Source: Sialis fuliginosa
Lineage: Eukaryota > Arthropoda > Insecta > Megaloptera > Sialidae
Direction: 5' to 3'
Assembly: GCA_961205875.1 (NCBI GenBank)
Contig: OY540821.1
Coordinates: forward strand, 14,632,001-14,696,000
Length of the DNA: 64,000 bases
Below, one piece after another: positions 13,611 through 23,904 of this stretch (position 1 is its first letter; every line of letters starts with the position of its first letter). The position numbers and the translations under genes were made by a program. Under the pieces are notes generated by a model, which did no database searches, was not told the origin of the DNA, and was given only the letters and a program-made list of their open reading frames with translations.

Positions 13611-14309
13611 ACCCTTGTTACAGCTCTGTAAAAAGTCTGCCAATGGTTCTTTTGCTATTTAACTCTAAACTAGAATTTGATGAAACAGTATCAGTATAAT
13701 CCTACCCTTATTACAGCCCTGTATAAAGTCTGTTGGCTGTTTATTTTGCTATTTAATTCTAAACTAGAATTTGATGAAACAGTATCAGTATAATCCTATC
13801 CTTGTTACGGCCCTGTATACAGTTTGGCGATAGTTCTTGTGCTATTTAATTCTAAATTAGAATTTCATGAAACAGTACCAATATAAACCTACCCGTTACA
13901 GCACTGTATAAAGTCTGCCGATGGTTCTTTTGCTATTTAATTCTAAACTAGAATTTGATGAAACAGTATCAATATAATCCTACCCTTATTACAGCCCTGT
14001 ATAAAGTCTGTTGGCTGTTTCTTTTGCTATTTAATTCTAAACTACAATTTGATGAAACAGTATCAGTATAATCCTACCCTTATTACAGCTCTGTATAAAG
14101 TATGTTGGCTGTTTCTTTTGCCATTTAATTCTAAACTAGAATTTGATGAAACTGTATCAATATAATCCTACCCTTGTTACGGCCCTGTATACAGTTTGGC
14201 GATAGTTCTTGTGCTATTTAATTCTAAACTAGAATTTAATGAAACAGTATCAGTATAATCCTACCCTTGTTACGGCCCTGTATATGTCTGCTGATGGTTC
14301 TTGTGCTAT
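13611..14309. repeat. 93-94-bp satellite array, about 7.4 units with mixed unit types
   Basis: Units start at about 13621, 13714, 13808, 13899, 13992, 14086, 14180 and 14273, giving periods of 91-94 bp; the last unit is cut short. Each full unit carries ccctgtata, tttgctatttaattcta, and a short perfect hairpin (aattcta, spacer aac, tagaatt). Three unit variants can be told apart just after the ccctgta block: tctgccgatggttc (A), tctgttggctgttt (C) and tttggcgatagttc (B). Their order is A-C-B-A-C-C-B-A-like, which suggests a roughly 280-bp higher-order period that was later disturbed. Confidence 0.9.
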
Positions 14310-15549
14310 GCAGAGAGGAGATGCAGCACGATTACAATGGAATTCTTCAACGGAACCGAGCGCCTTTTAGCCGGAATGTAACCACCACCGTCACAAATAT
14401 TTACTTTCGTGTAAAAACCAACAGACGGTAATAGAAAATATTCGTTTTATCCTTACACTCATTAATAAAGAAAGAAAAATTTTAACATATGAGAAGAAAC
14501 GTATTTTAATGAAATATTATGATAATATGAAAATTCGTTGTAATTTGAGACGATCTAATTCTTTCTGTACTAAAATTATCTACACTTTCAAATAGGGGTA
14601 ACCAAATGAAAGAATTTAAAAAAAGTTCAGGCTTGTAGTATTTTTTGTCACTAAATTTTTAAAGGTAAATAACTCACAGTTGAAACTTTTTAAAATGGTC
14701 TCTATTTTTTCAATTCTTTACGATCCTGTAACTTATGAAAAATCGATATTTTTTTAGCGAATTGTAAAAACTTACTTATTTTAAAATATAAACTTTTTTT
14801 CAGTTTCATGTTACTGATTTTGACCAAACAACCAAAACTTTGGATGGAAATTGTTTGATCCAATATTTTTAATTAATTTTATTTTATTATAACTTATGTA
14901 CATCAAATAGAAAACCGGCCGGATTGTTACCTAATATTGCCCATCGCTACTCCAGAGAAATACTATTTTTTACTGATTAAAAAAAAACTCACAATCAATA
15001 CTGATTCAAAGATAACCGCGGAAGTATTAAATCTTTTATATTGGTTCAATAAAATTACGAAATCAATATCGATAAGTGGTCAGTAATTACGAAAGTTAAT
15101 TGCAAAAATAAATAAACAAATTAATAATACATCGAAATACATTTTTCTTAGAACTATTCTACATATACAAAAAACATAATTAAAACAGTTTCTAGCGGGC
15201 GAAAATAGCTCCGATGTAAATAAAAAAACAACATATTTTCATTCTAGACGAATGCTGCATGTTCAGCTTTTTAACAAGACCCACAAAATCCATGTACCTT
15301 TTATGATTATTCATGCTGTTTTAATCTGTTTCCATTTATCTAGACAGCCGAGTTCAGCCTCACAACATCACGTCTGTCAAAATCAAAATCGATCCCAGAT
15401 AGAATTTTTATTAGGGTTTTAATATATATTGGTATTTTTTTGTACAATATGCACTAGCTTCTGTAAATATTTCGAATAAAAAATAGAAGGTCTTTATGTT
15501 AACTAGTTTAAACCGAATGCGTTTGCATTATAGTCTCTTGTGTATAAAC
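14310..15549. other. AT-rich noncoding DNA
   Basis: Immediately right of the array is a slightly GC-richer stretch (14310-14430) that I cannot identify. Beyond it nothing stands out. Confidence 0.5.
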
Positions 15550-15600
15550 CAGCGTTTCTGAAACTGGATATCTCAGGAGCTCATAGTTTAAGAACCGCTG
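15550..15600. mobile_element. 51-bp hAT-like remnant (paired ends only)
   Basis: The left end cagcgtttctgaaact and the reverse complement of the right end, cagcggttcttaaact, match at 14 of 16 positions. CAG-CGGTTCTCAAACT is a common hAT-type terminus. Almost nothing lies between the ends, so this is an extreme deletion derivative. No 8-bp duplication is visible. Confidence 0.5.
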
Positions 15601-16238
15601 TTTTACAAAATCGATTCAGTACAAACAATATCACAAACTTTATTTTTTAATATATTATTTCAGAATCTTTAGATTATACTGAAAGAGATCCGTGAATCAA
15701 ATAAACTGCTGATTAAAAAAAGGAAACTAAATGAATTTCCTGGTCGAATATTGTAAGCACATATGTTTCCTCTAAAACTGTCAGTAGAACGACTTCATGT
15801 CCAGTATATTAATCTGCAGTTTCCGCGGTAAATTATAAATAGACTCTTGGGTAGAGCCGTCAAAAATAACAGGAAGACTTAATTGTTATAAATATTTTAT
15901 TGATTTCCATATGACGTTCATTTAGTTATAGATATTAAATATTGATTAGAATAGTTAGGCTGAGATCGTGCAAAAAATATCAACCAATTAAAAGATAATT
16001 AGTTCATATATAATGTTTAAAATGATCAGACAATAAATATAGATTTGAAAAATTAATAACATTTATTGTTATTGAATTAAAATGAAGTAATGTAAAATAC
16101 AAATAAAATTAAATTAATTCAAAAAAGATTGCTAATTTTATAAAGCACGGTACATAAAATAAAATGGAATTGTTTTCTTACACAGGTATTAGACAATTCA
16201 TTAGGAAATCTATAAATAATCCTGAACATATTTTCTTA

Positions 16239-16610
16239 TCAAAATTGGCCATTGAATCGCGTCTGTATAGTTAACAAGATAAATAAATCATTGCACTCAC
16301 GTGAGAGAGGTGGAATAGAACCGCGAAAGACTATGTAACACGTCGCAAAACATGTACTCTTTCTACATAAATTATTTACAACGCATATAATATTGAAATT
16401 AGTTAGTTTTTGTTGATTTTTTACTTCTATGTTCCGAAAGAAATGGAAGTATTGTAATACCGTCGAAAAATTGTGTCCAAGATAAGAGCAGATTCTGATT
16501 GTACTACTTTCAACACTTAGAGAAAAAGTTAATTTCCGCATGGCGGCTGTGCGTGTGTCTGGATGTAGAATTTTCTTTCGTTCACGATAACTACTGTAAA
16601 AATGCACCAA
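16239..16610 (-). CDS. Weak candidate ORF, 123 codons, unrecognised
   Basis: This is the longest open frame in the window and its DNA is less AT-rich than the surroundings. I do not recognise the product: it is rich in Cys, Phe and Ser, has no domain motif I know, and begins MVHFYSSYRERKKILHPDT. An ORF this long is expected somewhere in 64 kb of such DNA with a probability that is not small, so length alone proves little. No TATA-initiator pair upstream and no clear AATAAA close downstream were noticed. It may equally be an exon fragment, a decayed element or chance. Confidence 0.15.
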   Translation of the reverse strand: MVHFYSSYRERKKILHPDTRTAAMRKLTFSLSVESSTIRICSYLGHNFSTVLQYFHFFRNIEVKNQQKLTNFNIICVVNNLCRKSTCFATCYIVFRGSIPPLSRECNDLFILLTIQTRFNGQF

Positions 16611-16744
16611 TCTGAATTATTTTTGGGAAAAATATTTGTCTCAGTGAGTACTCCAGACCTATTGATTTTGGTGCTAGTCAAATTAGGGGTTTTGGAAATA
16701 TACGAAATTTCGCACCTATTAATTTTGATGATTTGTAGTTCAAT

Positions 16745-16830
16745 TTAACCTACGGGACATTTATTGTTTATACGTGCCTAAACAGCTATTGAAGGTGTGA
16801 AAATCGCCCTCAATATTAAAAAACATTGGT
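16745..16830. repeat. Diverged copy of the 'cgtgcctaaacagcc' repeat
   Basis: tatacgtgcctaaacagcta, gaaggtgtgaaaatcgccct and caatatt match the block at 54027-54085 and 66-118 with several changes. It is a short, old fragment. Confidence 0.6.
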
Positions 16831-18366
16831 AAATAAAAGCAATTTGATTTCTGAAAATTAATTAACAAATATTATATTAAAAAGTTAAACTAATTGTATT
16901 TGTAAAATTCATTAATCTATTACATATATTCACTAATTTGAAGAAAGAAGGTACTCAAAGAAGCTTTAAAGCTTATATATTATTGATAATAATTTATTAT
17001 TTTAGATACTTACTATATAAAATAATTATTATTGCCAACAAACGATATAGAAATCACATCAAATATTACCTGTTTTTCGTTTGAAAAAATATAATCGGAC
17101 GTTGTTACATAGTCTAAATATCTTTAAACTCAACATTAAATTTAAATAGTGGGGGAAATCTTTGCTAAGTGGCGTATCATGTAACAGCCGAAAAAAATTG
17201 TACAAAAATTACCGACTCTTTCTCAGCTTATGTTTGTCTTGTAAGGTTAATTTTTTTTTTGTAAAAATGTTTATTTAATATAAAACATAACTTTTATCTC
17301 TCTTTATTAATTTGAGAAAAACAACCTAGAAAGAACATTTAATTTTATTATAAATTACCATATTATTACTCTTAATAACAATAATAATTATATTTTGCTA
17401 TTGTTAAGTTATGTATTCTCAATTTAAATTATTTCGTACTTCCGAAACCATTCAACATTCATTGCTATTTCATACGAAACATTGATAATATATCTAACCT
17501 TTTTTCGGTATAAATAACTATTTTTATTATAAAGTCATGGAGGCAAATAAGACCCACCTTAATTAAAAATGCTATATTTCGGGAAATAAGTTATTGTTAT
17601 TAAAAAAGCTATATTAATGGTAAACTTTGGTTTATTATAAATCTAAAGAAGTATGAAAACTAACTTTTCTTAAATGATTTTTTCATTTTTAAGACATCTT
17701 AACAAAAAGTAACTTTTGGTCTTATTAAACTAACTAACTAACTAACTTAACTAAATTAAACATTTTCAGATAATTATAATGTTCTTCTGTATAGGAACTA
17801 TGTTTTAATCAACATTTGGCGTAATGTTTGCTTAATTACAGCTAATAAATAAACAATTAATAATTTTATTTTAGGGTACTTAATAAGTACATTTCTGTAT
17901 ATAAAAAGATTATGGTAGCCACTTAAATAGTGTCTAAAAATAGTTATAAAACACTGCGGAAGTTTTCAATCTTCTCATTAATATTACCTTTCAATTAAGA
18001 AAATTCTAACCTATCCGTACAATACCATATTAGGCTAACTTCAATTGACGAAAAAATAAATAAATGGTATTTCTTTTTAAAATGGACAACCTACATTTAT
18101 TTCGCCCACACAACCGTTAAGAAATGTTTCGACAAAACCATTATTACCGACTCCCCAAATAAGTCACCTCCAATTAAATATTGACACCAGACATTGAAGT
18201 AAATGTAACAAATTACCCATCATGATGATAGAAAACATAATATACATACTTATATATAATATTAGAGTTTCTCAATTTGTCTTTATCTCTAATTGGTATT
18301 TATAGTTTTGAGATTGTGGTTCACTAAGTTAACATATGAATATGGAGTACTCATTATGAGTAATTG
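16831..18366. other. AT-rich noncoding DNA with an (AACT)5 microsatellite
   Basis: Nothing genic is visible. Five copies of AACT lie at 17728-17747. Confidence 0.6.
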
Positions 18367-19301
18367 CAGTGGCGAGGTGTGAATTTTTAATAAGGGAAGC
18401 ATATTTTGTCAATCCTCCCCCTCCTATTAACAAAAAAAACATCTTAAGTTCAAGCTTTTACTTTTTTAAATAAATTTGTATATATTTATATAGTAACTAA
18501 ATGATTCTACGTATTATTTTCTTGTATTTTAGTCAATATTTGTATGACGAGTTGAAGTTCACTGCAGGAAATTTCACTAAAAAATTTCGAATTTTTGATT
18601 TCGTTAAAAGTATGTTTATTGTATAGAAAATGGCGTGAAAAGTTGAACTGTTCAAACCGCAGGTCTGTATCTCAAACCGTTCTCGAGATATAGCCTCTCA
18701 AAGTTTTAGTTTTTTCAAATTTTTGGAGAAAAAAGGCCATAACTTTTGAACGCGTGGTCGGAATTGATTTTAGTTGACGGATTTTAAATCAGCGTGTCAA
18801 AATCTATATAATGACATGTATAATACTTTAAAATCAGACAAAAAAAATTTTGTCAAAAATCGACATTTTTTTAAGGTATACCCCTTTGAATTTTTTCAAT
18901 TTTTCGCGAAATTTTTTTTTTCGAGTTTTAAGGTATTATACATGTCATTATATAGATTTTGACACGCTGATTTCAAATCCGTCAACTAAAATCAATTCCG
19001 ACCACGCGTTCAAAAGTTATGGCCTTTTTTCTCCAAAAATTTGAAAAAACTAAAACTTTGAGAGGCTATATCTCGAGAACGGTTTGAGATACAGACCTGC
19101 GGTTTGAACAGTTCAACTTTTCACGTCATTTTATATACAATAAATATAATTTTAACGAAATTAAAAATTCGAAATTTTTAAGTGAAATTTCCTGCAGTGA
19201 ACTTCAACTCGTCATACAAATATCGACTAAAATACAAGAAAATAAGACGTAGAGGTATTATAGTTTTATAATTGAGCGTGTAAATTAATATTAAATGTTA
19301 T
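18367..19301 (+). mobile_element. hAT-like foldback element, copy 1 (right end lost)
   Basis: The left terminus is cagtggcgaggtgtg, as in the other two copies. The core is an almost perfect inverted repeat with arms at about 18507-18851 and 18910-19252, around a unique loop at 18852-18909. Homology to copy 3 stops near 19301, so the right terminal segment is missing. ORFs of 62-71 codons on both strands of all copies (product with MTDLKSACQNLYNDMYN) are mirror images produced by the palindrome, not genes. Transcription across it would give a long hairpin RNA. Confidence 0.85.
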
Positions 19302-22300
19302 AAGTATAAAACAAACACAAATTTTAAAAGATTGCATGGGATTAAAAATTTTTTAGGCAAAAAAAAAGTTGTCTTTTATACTTTGTGAGTTTGTATTTAA
19401 AAATCAAAGACCTAATGTTTGCACCCAGAAATCCAGAAAATACAAGAGATTCTATAAAATGAGATTTGAATTTTGGCTTACAATAAAAAACCTAGACGCA
19501 GCAATTAATCAAAAACCAATTTTCAAAATCTTTAAAGAGCTAAAAATTGTAGGAAGGATTTTTAAGGTGTAAGGTGCAAACGTCACCAAGTCCAGTCATA
19601 ATTCTTATAGAAAAAAACACTTTTAAATTATGATTATCTCATATAAAGACTCCACGTCGTTTTCTATGAATTATACACCGTTAGTTTAAACATAGATTTA
19701 TGTATATATCTAAATACACATGTATACGGTAGTAATATTGATGTAAAATTTGTTAAACGGTTATTCAAGAGTTTATTTTTGTGGTTATTTAGCGAGAATA
19801 ATTCTACTGCACCCATTAAATGGGATTCCACAGACTTTGATTTATTTAGTACCGCTGGATTAACGTATTTAAAAAAATAACTGTTTTAATTGAAAAAAAA
19901 TGTCGTGTATTATGACAAATTTTATGGCTTCTGAATATTAGTCATGTCTTCATTGATTTATTAGTACTGAACAATAAGTACAAAGTTTCCGAACAATGTT
20001 AGATTTTTATTTAAAAAATATTATGTATCACACACAAAAATTAAATTAGTTTAAAAAACCATAATAATAATAATAAAATAGAATATAAAAATAAAAATAA
20101 AATAAAATTAATATAATGTAGGTAAACTAAAAACATGTTTGTCATTAAATAAGTAAAATATTGTAAAAATAAATATCCACCAATAAACAATAATTTTTAA
20201 TAGATGTTATGACACCTAATAATATATATTTTTATTCAGAAAATATTTAAATTATACATTAAGCATGAATTTATACCCAGTACAAAAAACATATCTAAAC
20301 CTACAAATCTTCACTCTAAATAATTTAAAAGCTATTTTAAATAAATAATTTAAAAATAATGGCCATATATTTAAAAAAAGACTACAAGTCCATAAAAAAG
20401 TACAAAAAGGTATAAAAACAATGAGAAGAGAAAAAAAAACTTGTAATTTTATAAATACATGAAACGAAAATATCTTAAAAGTGGGATAGTGTATAATCTC
20501 GACAGTTTAAAATCCCGAATAATACCGACAAATAATCTGGTTAATGAAAATTTCTAGAAATAAATCTAGTTGTAAAAATAATGGGTAATTTAAATTAAAA
20601 TTTTTAGTTTATCCGTCATTTTGAAAGGTATAAAATTATTTTGGTTAAAATAATAATGTACCGAGGCAAACTTTGCTAGGGAGTTTTCAGGAAATACACA
20701 CCTCGGCATATTCTAATCACTGTTTAAATTTGGCACCTCATACATTTTCCTTGTATTGTTTCCTTTATTTCCTGGGCTATAAAGGGATAATTGCCACAAA
20801 ACATTCATAAGATACTTTGACGCAGGGCCGTACTTACACCCGTGGCGTAAAATTAAAAACGAGTTCCAAAAATTTTACTAACAATCTTATAGCCGCCCCT
20901 CCAATTACCTTGAGGCCCCTCATTTCGCCTCAGGAATTTTGATATTTCTAAATCAGTAATTTTCGCGCTGAAAATTCTACACGCAAAATGAAATAATTTA
21001 AGTTAAAATGAAAAGGTGGTAATATTTTCTCACGTTTTCAGTTAAATTAATAATATGTTAGAATTTTGATCTGCCAGATTATTGTCGAGATTACGACAGT
21101 CGGGATTTTGATACAAGCTCATTAAAAACGATAGATTCCATGCGACTACAGTCGATAAATTTTCGTGTTTATTTCTAACTAACGTTTTATATTCAAAACC
21201 TATGCATATAATTATATTGTGTAAAATATTTATTTTATAAAATAATAAATGCGTTTTGTTTTTTAGATAAATCAACTATAATCAAATTATTTATGTTCCG
21301 TTAGAAGATCTAAATAAACTTGCTAATTGTAAATTTAATAATTTGGTTTGATAGTTTTAATTGATATTAATGTAATCATTAAAGTCTACCTTTAAATATA
21401 CAGTTTTGTTACTAATTTTTATAAATAGTAAATTTATATTTTCTTTTCTTCTTCATATTATTGAGCATCTTTTTTGGTGATGTGCTAATGAAACATTTTT
21501 TTTTTCATTTGAATAATTCCGTAAAAAATGATCTTAAAATCTTAAAAATTGATTTGCCATTTTCTTAATCCTATACACATTTGTTGATTTTGACCAAAAT
21601 TAAAATGCTTTGGATATAACCAAATTGTTTGATCCCTTTTTGGTTAATTTTATTTTTATTTCTAGCGTTTGTTCACCACTGGTTTAATAAAATTAGCAGA
21701 TAGTATTAAAATAAGTATATATTAATTAATTGCAATTAATTAATTTAATGATATTTTCAATTACAATATGTCAGATACCTACCTACATATATGTATATAA
21801 ATAAAGAATTAAAAGTTCAAACTACAAAAAGATTTTATAACTTTTTAATTTGAAGTTTGTGTCTTTATCGATCGTTAAAGTCACATAATTGTGGAAATTA
21901 AAATATTTAATACCTACTTGTCTGTAAATATGACATCAGTTAAATAAGAAGGATGTTTAAAAAAACATTATAAACTACATTAATTGCGATTCAATAATGT
22001 AATTACGACATCAATTTGAGATGAATTTACTTTTTAGAATAAACTGTCTGCAAACACGTTTTGACAGTAAATCAATACGTATAGGTATTAATATATAGGT
22101 TCTATCCATGCGACTGTATTGAAAAAAAAATTTGTATTCTGTTTGTTTTTTCCTATATAACACGAAAACTACTTAACCGATTTTGATATGATTTTTACTG
22201 AAAATCTAAAACCTTATAAGTTACCATAATTATCTTAGGACAGAGCCGTTAAAAGGAAGATTTTTAATTTATATTTCCTTATAAAATGGAAAGCATAATC

Positions 22301-22390
22301 AATGATACAGTTGTGATATTGATGTTAAAAATTAAAATTAAACCAAAAATAAACGAATTGACATTTTCCGAGAGGAATTTTAAGTACCTA
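19302..22390. other. AT-rich noncoding DNA with one possible transposon end
   Basis: No supported gene. At 20823 the string cagggccgtacttacaccc looks like a hAT-type left terminus, followed by a G+C-richer stretch to about 20960, but no partner end was found. An A-rich, AATAA-repetitive stretch lies at about 20060-20115. Confidence 0.5.
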
Positions 22391-22392
22391 CA

Positions 22393-22726
22393 TCATCCAT
22401 ACTAATATTATAAATGCGAAAGTCTGTCTGTTTGTTACCTTTTCACGGCTGAACCGATCTTGATGAAATTTGGCAGGGAGATAGCTTGAATCCTGAGGAA
22501 GAACATGGACTATTGTATCCCGAAAAATTTATTAGATAAAAATGGGTGTGTAACATTTGTACACGCGAATGTTATATTTTTTAGCGTAGACATCTAGCGT
22601 GCAAATTCAAAACTAAAAACCTGTTTTATCGAATTTCATACAGAAATCTGTATTATTTACCTTACCTAATTTCATGGTGTTTTTTCACTAACCTAAATTT
22701 CACGTGAACGAAATCGCGGGTAACAT
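22393..22726 (+). mobile_element. Insect 'actaatattataaatgcgaaagt' repeat, Helitron-like (Lep1-type)
   Basis: The order tccatactaatattataaat, gcgaaagtctgtctgtttgt, cacggctgaaccgatcttga, tgaaatttggcagggagata and, near the far end, cgaaatcgcgggtaaca is the standard layout of a very common insect repeat. In Lepidoptera such text is known from Helitron-like Lep1 elements; similar text occurs in other insect orders. No Rep/helicase coding region is present, so if it is a Helitron it is non-autonomous. Confidence 0.6.
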
Positions 22727-22981
22727 ATTTAATTTAAAGTGAATTTAATCTTGTCGTTCTTGTATTTTGGGTATCAACTGTATTATAAGAGGATATTGAT
22801 AAAATGTATTATGTATAATGTGTATTGAAATTTTATTAATAGACAAATTATCATATTAAAATTTGAGCAAACAAGAGAGCAGAATTATTATATATTTGAC
22901 TAACCCTAATATAATAAATATCTGACATTTGGACAAATTCAGACACCACCGAAATCCCACTTGTAGAGAGAGAGAGACACG

Positions 22982-23152
22982 ATGTCTTTGGAATCGCGCC
23001 CAGCCCATTTTGTACAAGCCGAGAAGAATCTTGTCGTGGTGTGTAACCTCCCACGCGATATCCCGTCGAGAAAGAAGCGTCCAAGAGATTTATTTTCAGC
23101 AATGAAACAACCTCAATCTATTCTTGGTACACATAGTTATTGTTGTTGTTAG
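22982..23152 (+). CDS. Weak candidate ORF, 56 codons, in a GC-rich island
   Basis: About 22930-23100 is close to balanced in G+C, far above its surroundings. The plus frame starting at 22982 gives a 56-residue peptide beginning MSLESRPAHFVQAEKNL, with a basic run RKKRPR and a Cys-Cys-Cys end. The other two plus-strand frames and one minus frame (22851-23102) are also open over much of the island, because GC-rich DNA has few stops, so coding cannot be assigned. It may be an exon, a fragment of a decayed element, or foreign DNA. I do not recognise any of the translations. Confidence 0.2.
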   Translation: MSLESRPAHFVQAEKNLVVVCNLPRDIPSRKKRPRDLFSAMKQPQSILGTHSYCCC

Positions 23153-23449
23153 AAAATGGCAGTATCCGATCCAAACCCCAGAGCTGTCTTGCTGAATTGT
23201 TATTACCATCATACATTTCGAAACAGTCGGACTGGTTATTTTAATAATAATTTAAATAGATTTATACCACATTTTGGAATGTAGATTTCATTTTTATACA
23301 TGACAGAAAACTATTAAAATAAACATTCATGGACTTGAGTTCTTCATTTATGTATATATACACCAGTGGTTTTTAATATTATTATTCCTAATGCCATTAA
23401 GAAAATTATTTAGTACCTACGTGTGCCTAAAAGTTTCTTTTTCACCTTA

Positions 23450-23637
23450 GGGTCGATCCAGACTATCAAGCCGGTCTCGCCCTAATCAAGTATAAATAAA
23501 TAATAAACAATTAAATCATTCACACTATAGGTATTGCTCAGGTCTCGGTCCAATCACGCTCTGATACAGTATTACTATACTCAATATTTGACTGGACGAG
23601 ACCAAACCGAGACCGACTCGATAGACTGAATCGACCC
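23450..23637. mobile_element. PIF/Harbinger-like MITE, 188 bp
   Basis: The left end gggtcgatccagactatcaa and the reverse complement of the right end gggtcgattcagtctatcga form a terminal inverted repeat that continues to ggtctcg, about 30 bp in all. TTA lies directly outside both ends (23447-23449 and 23638-23640), matching the 3-bp TWA target duplication of PIF/Harbinger elements, whose ends often begin with GGG. The interior has two further inverted ggtctcggt blocks. Confidence 0.75.
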
Positions 23638-23671
23638 TTAGCGGATAAAAATGACAATACATATCATCTCT

Positions 23672-23899
23672 CAGGGTGTCCACTGGTTTTTGGAAATAAA
23701 ATACCGACTTTTCCCTGACCACAGATTCAAAATTCCCTTTTTGTTACTTATTGTCAATTCAATTACCTTTTTCTTTTTTTCCCTGACTTTCTAAAAAAAA
23801 ATTTATAAATTCCCTGACTTTTCAGAATTTTAAATAAATTCCCTGACCACTTTAGGCTTCCCTAACTTTTCCCTGACTTTCTAGAAAGTGGACACCCTG
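23672..23899. mobile_element. MITE with CAGGGTGTCCACT ends, 228 bp
   Basis: Both ends read cagggtgtccact inward, with tctct directly outside each (23667-23671 and 23900-23904). The interior repeats 'ttccctgac' seven or so times, including ttccctgactttctagaaag next to the right end. Ends of this type are common in animal genomes and are often assigned to hAT, but the apparent 5-bp duplication does not fit the usual 8 bp, so the superfamily is left open. Confidence 0.8.
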
Positions 23900-23904
23900 T
23901 CTCT

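Noticed and set aside
18774-18962. 62-codon ORF, with similar ORFs at 38070-38285, 38074-38262, 51702-51890 and 51725-51913
   Set aside because: The same peptide appears on both strands of each copy because the DNA is palindromic; it is a by-product of the foldback element, not a gene family.
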